A stretch of DNA of 64,000 bases from Sphingobacterium sp. HMA12 (GCF_002933815.1 NZ_BEYR01000004.1:186001-250000); one strand, 5' to 3'. Counted from the stretch's first letter, positions 17,415 through 27,184 are shown. Notes: generated by a model from the letters alone, not told the origin. Made by a program: numbers and translations.

Positions 17415-18662
17415 TTATTCGTAACGCAGGGCATCCACCGGATCTAATTTTGAAGCTTTTGAAGCCGGATAATAACCGGATAGCATTCCCACAAGGCCAC
17501 ATACTGCAAATCCGAGAATAATAGCTGCCCAAGGGATAATAAAGGATGTCCCCAGCTGAAGGGCCAACAAATTACCGATCAGGATACCGATAAATATACC
17601 CGCGACACCGCCCATCATACAGATGACAATGGCTTCCATCAAAAACTGCTTGCGTATCACACTGGGCGTAGCACCTATTGCCTTCCGGATACCGATCTCT
17701 CTTGTCCGTTCAGTAACCGACACCAGCATGATATTCATCAGTCCGATGGATGCACCAACAAGGGTGATAAAGGCGATCACTACTGCTCCTAAGGTCACCA
17801 TCGCCATATTCTGCATCAGCATTTGTGCCACCGCATCGGACTTGGTAATCTCAAAATCATTGGTTTGCCTTGCCGATAGGCCGCGGATATTCCGAAATAC
17901 AATGGAAGCTTCGCCAATAGCTGCTTCCAAACGCATGGGATCATTGGACGATACGGTGATCACATAGGATGGCTCTACGACCTGCATGACCGATCTTGCT
18001 TTCACCAGGGGAATAAAGCAGGCCCTATCGCCACCCATACCCGCGGAGGAACCTTTGCTTTTTAGCACTCCGATGACCTGGTATCGGATATTATTGACCG
18101 TAATAAACTGCCCGATGGGGTCAATGATCTCCCCAAAAAGCATTTTACTGACTTCACTGCCGATGATAATCACCGCTCCCCCGGTCTCTACATCACGGAC
18201 AGAGAAATTACGTCCTTCACTGACGATATAGCCCGAGGTCTGAAGATAATTTTCATCGGTACCAATAAGGCCGATATTTGGGTTTGTCTTTTTTGACTGA
18301 AATTTTGCGGTTGAATTCCATGTTACGTTGGCACTGATGGATGTCGTCGCATTAAAATGAAAATTCTGTTTGAACCTTGCGGCCTGGGCATAGGTAATAT
18401 TGGCAAATACCTTAGACCGTGTACCTCCTGTACCGATCTGCACATTCAATCCCCTATTCCGTATATTGAATGAATTGGACCCCATGGAAGAAAAGGAATC
18501 CGTTAAGGAGTTTTTCATGGCGTCAATAGATGTCAATACACCGATCAGGGCCATCATCCCTATCGCAATGATCAATGCCGTTAAAAATGTCCGCAACTTG
18601 TTACCTACAATAGATTGCAGTGCAAGTTTTACATTTTCAACATAAGACATTTTTACGGACAT
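17415..18662 (-). CDS. MacB/FtsX-type ABC transporter permease
   Basis: An inner-membrane permease of 415 residues. N-terminal membrane segment (residues 20-45), a periplasmic MacB_PCD domain (about 45-280), then the FtsX domain with three membrane segments (about 285-410) and the conserved cytoplasmic stretch TERTREIGIRKAIGA. Proteins of this class move lipoproteins, peptides or drugs, or act mechanically, with an MacB-like ATPase. No ATPase or membrane-fusion gene is adjacent, so the partner is encoded elsewhere. An alternative start lies four codons in (MSYVENV, 18650). Confidence 0.9.
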   Translation of the reverse strand: MSVKMSYVENVKLALQSIVGNKLRTFLTALIIAIGMMALIGVLTSIDAMKNSLTDSFSSMGSNSFNIRNRGLNVQIGTGGTRSKVFANITYAQAARFKQNFHFNATTSISANVTWNSTAKFQSKKTNPNIGLIGTDENYLQTSGYIVSEGRNFSVRDVETGGAVIIIGSEVSKMLFGEIIDPIGQFITVNNIRYQVIGVLKSKGSSAGMGGDRACFIPLVKARSVMQVVEPSYVITVSSNDPMRLEAAIGEASIVFRNIRGLSARQTNDFEITKSDAVAQMLMQNMAMVTLGAVVIAFITLVGASIGLMNIMLVSVTERTREIGIRKAIGATPSVIRKQFLMEAIVICMMGGVAGIFIGILIGNLLALQLGTSFIIPWAAIILGFAVCGLVGMLSGYYPASKASKLDPVDALRYE

Positions 18663-18717
18663 GCGGCGACTTTTATAATTTGCAGATGAAAATACTGTTA
18701 TTCCTCCACAAAACCAA

Positions 18718-18750
18718 AAGGCAATTTATTCTAATGGAATAAATTGCCTT
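18718..18750. terminator. Bidirectional terminator after the DUF2147 gene
   Basis: Perfect 14-bp inverted repeat (18718-18731 and 18737-18750) with a 5-base loop and a T-run on the plus strand. It separates the DUF2147 gene from the ABC permease gene downstream. Confidence 0.75.
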
Positions 18751-18837
18751 TTTTATAACAGGTCAATGCCCACAGAAAGGTCGTCATTAGCTTTCTAAAT
18801 AGCTTACATCCTATTACTTTCAGCCCTAATTAGACGA

Positions 18838-19263
18838 TTAATTGATCCTTTTCCAGGTCTCTGTCCGTCCGAGCAAACTAACCCCCACATAGCCACGTAT
18901 GTCGAGTTTGTCCCCCTTTAAAGTCATTTTACAACTATAGGTTTTCCCTGTTTTTGGATCATAGATCTTCCCATCTTCATAGGTATTTCCATCTTTTTCA
19001 AAATTGGTCAAGATCTCCAATCCCTGAATTGCCCGGCTCTGAAGCGCCTTGTCTGGGTTTTTAATATCTTTCTTGGGCTGTCCAGCTTCATTATTTGGAA
19101 ATTTAAGCCAATAAAGCTTACCAAAAAATTTGTCCCCTTTTTTATAAATCTCCACACGGCCCTCGCCGCTCGGGTTTTCCCACTTTCCGATAATCGGATC
19201 TGTTTGCGCAAACAATGTTACTGTAACAAGCAACATGATGAATGACATCATAATTTTCTTCAT
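18838..19263 (-). CDS. DUF2147 domain secreted protein
   Basis: A small exported protein of 141 residues with a signal peptide (cleavage after LFAQ) and a single DUF2147 domain. The family pattern is visible: IIGKWENPSGEGRVEIYKK, IYDPKTGKTYSCKMTL and the end RGYVGVSLLGRTETWKR. Function is unknown; a lipocalin-like beta-barrel has been suggested for such proteins. It is monocistronic, with a terminator after it. Confidence 0.88.
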   Translation of the reverse strand: MKKIMMSFIMLLVTVTLFAQTDPIIGKWENPSGEGRVEIYKKGDKFFGKLYWLKFPNNEAGQPKKDIKNPDKALQSRAIQGLEILTNFEKDGNTYEDGKIYDPKTGKTYSCKMTLKGDKLDIRGYVGVSLLGRTETWKRIN

Positions 19264-19779
19264 TGGTCTATATTATTTTTATGAATTTATTTTAACATTT
19301 TTTTGCCTATCTCTCTAATCGCCTATCTCCAAAAGATTCTAGAAAAGAAAAATAAAACCGTCTAACCAATTCCAATGGAGTCCAGCGCATTAAAGCTTGT
19401 GGACTTATAAGTTAAATATACAAAATATTTACTATGCTTGCATATATTTATTTCCCATATCCCCTACTGATTTAAATAGATAAAAGAGCTGTTTCCTGTC
19501 TGCTCTCATATCGGCTGATAAAAGAGAGACTCGATTTTTCATATATAAAGCCAGCTGACGTAGGGTTCGGAGATTTTTTGGAACTGCTTCGCCCTTTGTT
19601 CGCCCCTGATTCGAAAATGTTATACCCTTTTTCTGTGGAGAAGTACCGTACAAGATCCGAAGCAGTCCCCGACCTGGCATGGTAAAAAGGCGAAGGAACG
19701 GACCGAAACTTTGGCATTGCGTTTGCACGATAGTTATTATATTATTACTTTATTCACTGTTTATAAATTAGCACATATT
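19264..19779. other. 516-base gap of unknown content
   Basis: Bases about 19440-19730 are less AT-rich than the surrounding gaps and allow two overlapping minus-strand frames (19432-19728 and 19472-19717). Neither resembles a known family, and both lack a plausible start context. Nothing else is recognised. Confidence 0.3.
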
Positions 19780-20121
19780 ATGAAATTTATTATTAGTCTT
19801 CTACTTACTGGCGTAGTCGTCGCAGTTGCTTGTTGGATTGTTCCAGGTGCACATGTAGCAGGATTCGGCTGGGCTATTGTCGCGGGGTTGGTAATCGGAT
19901 TTGTCAATGCAACCGTAGGTTCAATTTTGAGATTGTTCACTTTTCCATTAAACTGGCTGACGCTTGGGCTGGTTTCCTTTATTATCACCGTTTTGATGGT
20001 ATTACTTTCAGACTCGCTCCTTGGATCCAAATTTGATGTGGATGGATTTTGGACAGCAGCGTTGTTCGCCATAGTCGTTGCCGTATTGGAAATGATCATC
20101 GGAAGTACTTCAAAAGACTAA
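19780..20121 (+). CDS. Phage-holin-like four-helix membrane protein (PF04020 type)
   Basis: A membrane protein of 113 residues with about four hydrophobic segments (residues 2-22, 27-49, 55-77, 88-108). The pattern GxVNATVGSILRLFTFPLNWLTLGL is that of the mycobacterial 4-TM phage holin superfamily IV, a widespread bacterial family found outside phages. There are no phage genes nearby, so lytic function is not implied. I start at the ATG at 19780 (MKFIISLLLTG) because the upstream extension adds only a non-conserved stretch. Confidence 0.8.
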   Translation: MKFIISLLLTGVVVAVACWIVPGAHVAGFGWAIVAGLVIGFVNATVGSILRLFTFPLNWLTLGLVSFIITVLMVLLSDSLLGSKFDVDGFWTAALFAIVVAVLEMIIGSTSKD

Positions 20122-20141
20122 AAATTATATAATTATATATA

Positions 20142-20179
20142 AAAAAGGCTGTTTTCCGATTGGGGAAAACAGCCTTTTT
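20142..20179 (+). terminator. Terminator after the holin-like gene
   Basis: Perfect 16-bp inverted repeat (20142-20157 and 20164-20179) with a 6-base loop, 20 bases beyond the stop, ending in TTTTT. Confidence 0.88.
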
Positions 20180-20315
20180 CGATATCAGCAGGATTGATGA
20201 TCTTTCGACGGAAAGACTATTTCTAAAGCTGTTTATGCGCTATTTTAATTCCCCTCCCCTCGCTTTTTAAGCTTAAAATAGCTAAATTTAAATTATTTAA
20301 CAGATCCTCCGATAT

Positions 20316-22211
20316 ATGTGCGAACACAACCACGAGCATAGCCATACAGAAAAAGAGACTCCCTGGTGGATATCACAACGCAAACTTCTTATTGCACTTA
20401 TCCTATTGATCACACTGTTGATCCTCAAATACGCCTTTAAGATCACGCCTCCTTTTTATGCTTCTTTATTTTTAAATGGTGTAGCGTACCTACTAGCAGG
20501 TATACCCGTTCTGCAGATGGCTTTACGGAAGGCCAAACGCGGCGATTTCTTCAATGAATTCTTTTTGATGAGTGTTGCAACCTTAGGGGCTTTTGCTATC
20601 CGGGAATTTGAAGAAGGGGTTGCCGTAATGGTCTTTTACCAGATCGGCGAATGGTTTCAGGATACAGCTGTAGATAACGCCAAAAAATCCATAAAATCGC
20701 TGTTGGACATCCGTCCGGATAAAGTCACGGTCTTGCGGGATGGAAAACAACTGGATGTAGATCCCAAAACCGTCAACATCGGTGAAGTGATTGTTGTTAA
20801 AGCAGGCGAAAAAGTTGCACTGGACGGGAAACTGCTGAATGAACGGGCTGCATTCAATACCGCAGCGCTCACCGGAGAAAGCAAGCCCGACACGAAATAT
20901 AAGGGGGACGCCGTCTTTGCGGGTCTGATCAATTTAGAATCAGTTTGTGAAATCAGCGTAAACAGCCTGTTCAAGGACAGCAAGCTGAGTAAGATATTAG
21001 CGATGGTGCAGGATGCGACGGCGCGCAAATCCAAAACACAGCTATTTATCTCCAAGTTTGCAAAAATCTATGTCCCTATTATCTTCGCACTTGCTGTTCT
21101 TGTCCTTATCGTCCCGATATTTATTGTCAGTGACTACAGCTTTAGAGACTGGTTTTATCGTAGTCTGGTATTTCTTGTGATCAGCTGCCCCTGTGCCCTG
21201 GTCGTCTCGATCCCCTTAGGTTACTTCGGCGGAATAGGCCTAGCTTCCAGAAACGGGATTTTGTTCAAAGGCGGTAATTTCCTGGATGCCATCACTGCTG
21301 TCGATACCATTGTCATGGATAAAACGGGTACCCTTACCGAAGGTGTTTTTGAAGTCAAAGAGGTCGTTGCTGTCAATGGACAGTTGGCGGAACTATTGGA
21401 TTATGCCAAAGCCATTGAATCCAATTCGACCCATCCCATTGCAAAAGCGATAGCGCGCTACCATCCGGGAGATCCCACTTTTATTACCAAAAGAATCGTG
21501 GAAGTACCTGGTCATGGGCTCAAAGCGACGATCAACGATAAGCTTGTCCTTGCCGGCAACAGCAAACTGCTGGACAAGTTTGACGTCTCCTATCCGGAAG
21601 AAATAAAGCAAATTGTCCATTCCATCGTACTGATTGCAATAGACAGCCAATATGCAGGTTACATTACGGTTGCAGACCGAAATAAACCAGACGCTAAATC
21701 GGTAATTTCAGCCATGCGGGCACAAGGCTTGTACACGGTCATGCTGTCCGGTGACAAAAAAGCGGTAGTGGGTGATGTGGCGAGGGAACTGGGGATAGAT
21801 AAAGCCTACGGCGACCTTCTGCCAGAAGATAAAGTAAGCCATGTCCAAAGATTAATCGACGAAGGGCGAAATGTAGCTTTCGCGGGCGATGGCGTCAACG
21901 ATGCTCCTGTGGTTGCTTTGGCTCAAGTAGGCATCGCAATGGGCGGATTAGGTGCAGACGCGACTATCGAAACGGCAGACGTTGTAATCCAAAATGATGA
22001 ACCGCATAAAATTTTGTCTGCCATCAAAATCGGTAAGATCACCCGTAATATTGTCTGGCAGAATGTCGTCCTGGCAATGGGTATCAAAATTATTGTGCTG
22101 ATCCTCGGGGCCGGAGGGGTTGCCACACTATGGGAAGCTGTGATCGCTGATGTTGGTGTGGCGCTATTGGCGATTTTAAATGCCATCCGAATTCAGAATA
22201 AAACGATATAA
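20316..22211 (+). CDS. Zn/Cd-type heavy-metal P1B ATPase
   Basis: An inner-membrane efflux ATPase of 631 residues. Motifs: TGES actuator loop (ALTGESKP), SCPCALV in the ion-binding helix, DKTGTLTEG phosphorylation site, the HP pair in SNSTHPIAKA, and GDGVNDAP. The last helices carry the lysine (MGIKII) and aspartate (IADVGVA) that mark the P1B-2 group (ZntA/CadA), which exports Zn, Cd or Pb. There is no N-terminal CxxC metal-binding domain; instead the start is histidine-rich (CEHNHEHSH). No metalloregulator gene is adjacent. Specificity is inferred from motifs only. Confidence 0.92.
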   Translation: MCEHNHEHSHTEKETPWWISQRKLLIALILLITLLILKYAFKITPPFYASLFLNGVAYLLAGIPVLQMALRKAKRGDFFNEFFLMSVATLGAFAIREFEEGVAVMVFYQIGEWFQDTAVDNAKKSIKSLLDIRPDKVTVLRDGKQLDVDPKTVNIGEVIVVKAGEKVALDGKLLNERAAFNTAALTGESKPDTKYKGDAVFAGLINLESVCEISVNSLFKDSKLSKILAMVQDATARKSKTQLFISKFAKIYVPIIFALAVLVLIVPIFIVSDYSFRDWFYRSLVFLVISCPCALVVSIPLGYFGGIGLASRNGILFKGGNFLDAITAVDTIVMDKTGTLTEGVFEVKEVVAVNGQLAELLDYAKAIESNSTHPIAKAIARYHPGDPTFITKRIVEVPGHGLKATINDKLVLAGNSKLLDKFDVSYPEEIKQIVHSIVLIAIDSQYAGYITVADRNKPDAKSVISAMRAQGLYTVMLSGDKKAVVGDVARELGIDKAYGDLLPEDKVSHVQRLIDEGRNVAFAGDGVNDAPVVALAQVGIAMGGLGADATIETADVVIQNDEPHKILSAIKIGKITRNIVWQNVVLAMGIKIIVLILGAGGVATLWEAVIADVGVALLAILNAIRIQNKTI

Positions 22212-22255
22212 TACAGTCCAGAAAAGACTGTTTAAAAGCAGGAAAAATTGTAAAA

Positions 22256-22296
22256 GTACATTCGGCCAACCTTGTTTGAAGATCAGCCGGATGTAC
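22256..22296. terminator. Hairpin between convergent ATPase and pgi genes
   Basis: An 11-bp inverted repeat with one wobble pair (22256-22266 and 22286-22296). There is no strong T-run, so termination is only likely. Confidence 0.4.
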
Positions 22297-22308
22297 TATA
22301 TGGATTAA

Positions 22309-23958
22309 TTAATCGCGCCAGGATTTATAGGCATTGATCAATCCATTGGTGGAAGAATCATGGCTGGTGATCAGATTATCGTCGCTCAGCTCCGGTAGAA
22401 TCTTATTGGCAAGCTGTTTACCAAGCTCAACCCCCCATTGGTCAAAACTATAGACATTCCAAATCACCCCCTGTACAAATATCTTGTGTTCGTAGAGCGC
22501 GATAAGTCTGCCCAATGTCCGTGGAGTCATTTTTTTCAATAAAATGGAGTTTGTTGGCCGATTGCCCTCAAACACTTTATAAGCTTTTAATTCTTCGATC
22601 TCGGCATTGGACTTACCTGCTTTTTGGAATTCAGCAACAACCTCTTCCTCGGTTTTACCATTCATCAAGGCCTCCGTCTGTGCAAAGAAATTAGACAATA
22701 AAAGTTGATGGTGATTGCCGATCGGGTTAAGGCTATTTGCAGGCGCGATAAAATCACATGGAATCAATTTCGTCCCCTGATGGATCAACTGGTAAAAAGC
22801 ATGCTGACCGTTTGTTCCGGGTTCGCCCCAAATAATCGGCCCGGTCTGGTAGTCGACACGTTCGCCATTGCGGTCAATGTATTTTCCGTTGCTCTCCATG
22901 TCTCCCTGTTGAAAATAAGCTGCAAAGCGATGCAGGTATTGATCGTAAGGAAGGATGGCATGGCTTTCAGCCTCAAAAAAATTATTATACCATATACCGA
23001 GCAAAGCCAATATTACCGGAATATTTTCTTCAAAAGCGGCGGTTCTGAAATGCTCATCTGCTTCATAGGCACCTTCTAAGAGCTCCTCGAAATTATCAAA
23101 TCCGATCGCCAGACTGATGGAAAGCCCAATGGCAGACCATAGTGAATAGCGCCCACCAACCCAATCCCAAAATACAAACATATTTTGCGGATCTATACCA
23201 AAAGCCGTTACAGCCTCTGTATTGGTACTCAATGCCGCAAAATGTTTGGCGACATCTTCCTGCCCGGCTCCCTTACTCAGAAACCAATCTTTTGCCGTAT
23301 GTGCATTGGCCATTGTCTCCTGGGTAGTGAATGTTTTGGATGCAATTAGAAACAAGGTTGTCTCCGGGTCAACTTCTTTTAGGGTTTCGGCAATATGTGT
23401 TCCGTCTACATTAGACACAAAATGCACGTTCAGCCTGGTTTTATATGCCTTTAAAGCCTCGGTTACCATCACCGGCCCCAAGTCAGAACCGCCGATACCG
23501 ATATTAACGACATCAGTAATGACTTTTCCTGTATAACCTTTCCATTCGCCAGAGAGTATCTTTTCTGTAAAGGCTTTTACCTGTGCCAATACACTTCTAA
23601 CCGCAGGCATGACGTCCTTGCCATCCACAAAGACAGGCTTATCGGACTGATTCCGCAAGGCGGTATGCAAGACGGGTCTATTTTCGGTCACATTGATCCG
23701 CTCTCCGGCAAACATCGCCGCTATTGCTTCGGATAGATGACATTCTTTGGCAAGCTGAACCAACAATGCCATGGTCTCCTCGTTGACGCGATTTTTGGAA
23801 TAATCTAGAAGAATATCCTCAAAGAGAATCGAAAACTTCTTAAATCGCTGTGGATCCGCTGCAAAAAGTTCACGTAAGCCCTGCTGATTGATATCAATAT
23901 AATGATCTACCAAATATTGGTAGGCTTTGGTCGTTGTAAAATTAATTTTTGGAAACAT
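22309..23958 (-). CDS. pgi: Glucose-6-phosphate isomerase
   Basis: Interconverts glucose-6-phosphate and fructose-6-phosphate in glycolysis, 549 residues, the usual long form. Signature segments: DVVNIGIGGSDLGPVM, FDNFEELLEGAYEAD, the active-site block QQGDMESNGKYIDRNG, and the C-terminal GVIWNVYSFDQWGVELGK. It is monocistronic and divergent from prfB. Confidence 0.98.
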   Translation of the reverse strand: MFPKINFTTTKAYQYLVDHYIDINQQGLRELFAADPQRFKKFSILFEDILLDYSKNRVNEETMALLVQLAKECHLSEAIAAMFAGERINVTENRPVLHTALRNQSDKPVFVDGKDVMPAVRSVLAQVKAFTEKILSGEWKGYTGKVITDVVNIGIGGSDLGPVMVTEALKAYKTRLNVHFVSNVDGTHIAETLKEVDPETTLFLIASKTFTTQETMANAHTAKDWFLSKGAGQEDVAKHFAALSTNTEAVTAFGIDPQNMFVFWDWVGGRYSLWSAIGLSISLAIGFDNFEELLEGAYEADEHFRTAAFEENIPVILALLGIWYNNFFEAESHAILPYDQYLHRFAAYFQQGDMESNGKYIDRNGERVDYQTGPIIWGEPGTNGQHAFYQLIHQGTKLIPCDFIAPANSLNPIGNHHQLLLSNFFAQTEALMNGKTEEEVVAEFQKAGKSNAEIEELKAYKVFEGNRPTNSILLKKMTPRTLGRLIALYEHKIFVQGVIWNVYSFDQWGVELGKQLANKILPELSDDNLITSHDSSTNGLINAYKSWRD

Positions 23959-24089
23959 ACTGTTTTTATTGAAATTATTTGTTTTAAATCACAGTAAGAA
24001 CCTTCAGCATCTTTTTACCACATGCATTGAAGCTCATTAAACAAAGGTTTATACTGTTGACACTATCAAAACTAAAAAAAAAAGGCCAA

Positions 24090-24195
24090 ATATTAGTATG
24101 GAGATATTAGATTGGAGATTTTGCTTCCCCAAGCCCCGGTGCTTACCAATTGTTTCCGTTTTTTTTAATTTTCAATTTCTACTTTTTAATTTCTA
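24090..24195. repeat. Third copy of the dispersed AT-rich repeat
   Basis: Starts AATATTAGTATGGAGATATT and keeps the GCTTACCAATTGTTTCC and TTTTTTTAATTTTC blocks seen at 8194-8322. It ends only about a dozen bases before prfB, so it forms part of that gene's leader. Confidence 0.6.
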
Positions 24196-24206
24196 CATTA
24201 GCAGAT

Positions 24207-25290
24207 ATGACAAAAGAACAAATTCAAGACTTGAGGGATCGTGTTACATCCCTGAGGAGGCATCTTTGACATCGATGTCCGCAAAAATGAAATAGAAAGA
24301 GATCAGGCAATTACGCTGGAAGCAAACTTCTGGGATGATTCGAAGGCTGCAGAGAAAATATTGCTTGCGATCAAAAACCAAAAAGTATGGACTGATCATT
24401 TTGATGACGTAGCGTCAGCGGTTGAAGACACTTATGTCATGTATGAGTTTTTTCAATCCGGGGACGCAACAGATAAAGAACTGGACGATCAGTATAAACT
24501 TGCATTGGAAAAAATCGAAGAGCTGGAGTTCAAGAATATGCTCAGCGCCGAGGAGGATCAATTGGATGCCATCCTACAGATCACAGCTGGTGCCGGAGGT
24601 ACCGAAAGTTGCGACTGGGCAGCCATGCTGATGCGCATGTATATTATGTGGGGTGAGAAAAATGGATATAAAGTGACCGAGCAAGACTCCCAGGAAGGCG
24701 ATGTCGCGGGAATCAAAAGTGTTACTCTTCAATTGTCCGGAGCATTTGCTTATGGTTACCTTAAAGGTGAAAATGGCGTACACCGACTGGTCCGCATCTC
24801 GCCTTTTGACTCCAACGCCAAACGACATACCTCATTTGCATCGGTATATGTCTACCCATTGATTGACGACAACATAGAAATAGACGTTAAAGATTCGGAA
24901 ATTGAATGGGACACCTTCCGTTCAGGAGGTGCCGGTGGCCAGAATGTCAACAAAGTGGAGACAGCCGTCAGGCTACACCATAAACCCACTGGCATCATTA
25001 TCAAAAATCAGGAGACGAGATCGCAATTACAGAATAAGGAAAATGCGCTGCGCTTATTGAAATCGCAACTGTATGAGATTGAAATGCGCAAACGGCAGGA
25101 GGCCTCCGCTGCAATCGAAGGAAATAAAAAGAAAATCGAATGGGGATCCCAAATTCGTAATTATGTCTTGCATCCTTATAAATTAATCAAGGATTTACGG
25201 ACAAATTACGAAACATCAAATACCCAAGCGGTACTGGATGGCGACTTGAACGATTTCCTGAAAAATTATTTAATGGAATTTGGCGGTTAA
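24207..25290 (+). CDS. prfB: Peptide chain release factor 2 with programmed +1 frameshift
   Basis: Releases nascent protein at UGA and UAA codons. The gene starts at ATG 24207 and reads 20 codons to an in-frame TGA (24267-24269). An internal AGGAGG (24255-24260) and the slippery CTT TGA C then cause a +1 shift, so GAC at 24268 is the next codon (join 24207-24266, 24268-25290), giving 360 residues. The SPF anticodon-like tripeptide (RISPFDSNA) and the catalytic GGQ (SGGAGGQNVNK) are both present. The frameshift is the autoregulatory device known in most bacteria and is not a defect. Confidence 0.97.
24255..24270 (+). promoter_or_regulatory. prfB frameshift site
   Basis: AGGAGG, three bases, then CTT TGA C. 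The Shine-Dalgarno-like hexamer sits at the canonical distance from the CTTTGAC slip. Confidence 0.93.
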
Positions 25291-25315
25291 TCTGCCATAA
25301 AAAACTAGAAAATTG

Positions 25316-25347
25316 AAGACGCTCCATTGATGGGCGTCTTTTTTTTG
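25316..25347 (+). terminator. prfB terminator
   Basis: Stem AAGACGC (25316-25322) with GCGTCTT (25334-25340), followed by eight T. Confidence 0.85.
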
Positions 25348-25572
25348 TCAAGCAATCACTGCCTTCTTTCATACACAGTCTGTCACTGTAGCTGTCAATC
25401 ACTCTTTAAAAAAATCTCAAAAACGTTAAAAAACCTTAAATGTCGACTGTGTACACAGGGTAGCAAATAATTGATTAAACAGATGAACAATCAACTATAA
25501 ACAATTAAAAAACAATGATTTACAAAACTTAAAAATGTATCAAGAACGTTACAAATCATAAGTTTCTTCAAT

Positions 25573-25602
25573 TTTTGGCACAAAATAAAGGCATGTATTT
25601 TG
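25573..25602 (+). promoter_or_regulatory. Candidate promoter of the synthase operon
   Basis: TTTTGG (25573-25578, -33-like) and TATTTTG (25596-25602, -7-like, one base short of TAnnTTTG) about 19 bases apart. This implies a ~95-base leader. Confidence 0.45.
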
Positions 25603-25699
25603 CGTTCATGCATTCGTAATATTTTCATTACAAAAGACCCTATGCTTGGGCCAGCAAAGAAAATAAAAAGAAGAATGTATATCTAAAAATAGAACGGTT

Positions 25700-27145
25700 A
25701 TGAATTACATGAAAGAAAACTCAATCGTATCAAAGCAGATGGCCAAACAATGGAAACCTGCCGTGTACGACGTCAATGAAGAACAGCAACAAGCTCAGAC
25801 AACAGTAAACAAAGTCGAAGAAAGCAATTTTGGAACGAAAGAATACGTTATTTTTGGAGCGACTTTTTTTGTGTTATTTGCATCAGTCTTTGGTGTATAT
25901 ATGCTTCAGCCAGATTTTGATGCATTACGTTTCCAACGTTTAGACAGTATCGGCGGAATATTTTTAATTGGCTTAGGAATATTTTTAGCCGTTGTCGCCC
26001 TAAGTTTTTTGATCTTTTTGATTGTACTTCATCGAAGATACAAACCAATTGCGTCTGTTTCGGATGAAGAGCTACCTACCTGTACAATTATTGTTCCGGC
26101 TTATAATGAAGGACAACTGGTATACGACACACTCCATAGCTTGGCAAGCAGCGACTATCCGGAGAAAAAACTCCAGATCATTGCTATTGACGACGGAAGT
26201 AAGGACAACACTTTTGCCTGGATACAACGTGCGAAGATGGAATTGGGTGATCGTATTGAAATCTATCAACAACCCAAAAACAAGGGTAAACGCCATGCAT
26301 TATACCGTGGATTTAAATTGGGGACAGGCGAAGTTTTTATTACAGTAGATAGCGATTCTGTGGTCAACAAAGATACCATTCGCAATATGGCCAGTCCATT
26401 TGTGACCAACCCCGAATGTGGGGCAGTAGCAGGTAATGTGCGTGTACTGAATAATAAAAAGGCAATTATACCTCGTATGTTAAATGTGAGTTTTGTCTTC
26501 AGTTTTGAGTTTGTACGTTCGGCTCAAAGTATGCTTGGAACAGTGATGTGTACCCCTGGAGCATTATCTGGGTACCGCAGAGAAGCTGTTATGCACTGCT
26601 TGGAGGATTGGATCAATCAAACTTTTATGGGACAACCTTCTGATATCGGAGAAGATCGCGCCATGACAAATATGATATTAAAACAGGGATATCATGTATT
26701 ATTCCAATCGAATGCTTACGTATACACCGATACGCCTGTACGTTATAAAAATTTATATAAGATGTTCATCCGTTGGGAAAGAAGTAATGTGCGTGAAAAT
26801 ATTATGATGAGCCAGTTTGCTTTTAAGAATTTCCGTAAAGGGCCGAAATGGGGTGCACGTATCCTATTGATCATGCAATGGAAAAAAGTACTACTTTCCT
26901 ACCCAATGATGTTATTAATGTTTTGGACCGTATTTCATTATCCATTGATGTTTTTGAGCTCAACGCTAGTCGGAATCCTTATATTCTCAAGTATTCAGGC
27001 TTATTTCTTTGCATCCAAAAATTCAGATGCAAAAGAAGCTTTCTGGGCTTATAGTTATAGCATATTTTACGCTTTCAGCTTATTTTGGATCACACCTTAT
27101 GCCATTGCTACGGCTGGGCGTAAAGGTTGGTTGACAAGAGGCTAG
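25700..27145 (+). CDS. Membrane family-2 glycosyltransferase, HAS/NodC/PgaC-like
   Basis: A probable processive polysaccharide synthase of 481 residues. Two N-terminal membrane segments (about 49-69 and 84-109), a cytoplasmic GT-A domain (about 125-360), and three or more C-terminal segments (about 390-470). Catalytic motifs: VPAYNEG, DDGSKDN, TVDSDSVV and GEDRAMT. The acceptor motif, usually QxxRW, reads MFIRWERSNVRE, so the Gln is Met; the following RWxRSxxRE resembles NodC and hyaluronan synthases. The downstream UDP-HexNAc dehydrogenase is 39 bases away, suggesting a polymer containing an aminouronic acid. Sugar specificity is inferred. Confidence 0.85.
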   Translation: MNYMKENSIVSKQMAKQWKPAVYDVNEEQQQAQTTVNKVEESNFGTKEYVIFGATFFVLFASVFGVYMLQPDFDALRFQRLDSIGGIFLIGLGIFLAVVALSFLIFLIVLHRRYKPIASVSDEELPTCTIIVPAYNEGQLVYDTLHSLASSDYPEKKLQIIAIDDGSKDNTFAWIQRAKMELGDRIEIYQQPKNKGKRHALYRGFKLGTGEVFITVDSDSVVNKDTIRNMASPFVTNPECGAVAGNVRVLNNKKAIIPRMLNVSFVFSFEFVRSAQSMLGTVMCTPGALSGYRREAVMHCLEDWINQTFMGQPSDIGEDRAMTNMILKQGYHVLFQSNAYVYTDTPVRYKNLYKMFIRWERSNVRENIMMSQFAFKNFRKGPKWGARILLIMQWKKVLLSYPMMLLMFWTVFHYPLMFLSSTLVGILIFSSIQAYFFASKNSDAKEAFWAYSYSIFYAFSLFWITPYAIATAGRKGWLTRG

Positions 27146-27184
27146 TTTCGACGGAAAGAACGTATCTTTACTTTAAATATAAAT

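Larger units (their letters stand above)
25291..25699. other. Gap and leader upstream of the polysaccharide synthase gene
   Basis: A 409-base gap. It holds the prfB terminator (25316-25347), a 12-bp palindrome (25447-25458), the candidate promoter (25573-25602) and a ~95-base leader. No ORF or known riboswitch is recognised. Confidence 0.5.

Noticed and set aside
19432..19728. Overlapping minus-strand frames as genes
   Set aside because: No similarity, no plausible start, and they overlap each other in different frames.
19780..20121. Part of a prophage lysis cassette
   Set aside because: No phage genes nearby; this membrane family is common outside phages.
24207..24360. prfB as a truncated or broken gene starting at 24361
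   Set aside because: The 20 upstream codons, AGGAGG and CTT TGA C show the programmed +1 frameshift; the full protein is 360 residues.
25577..25602. Sigma-54 promoter (TGGCAC...TTGC)
   Set aside because: The GG-GC distance is about 25 bases, far from the required 10.
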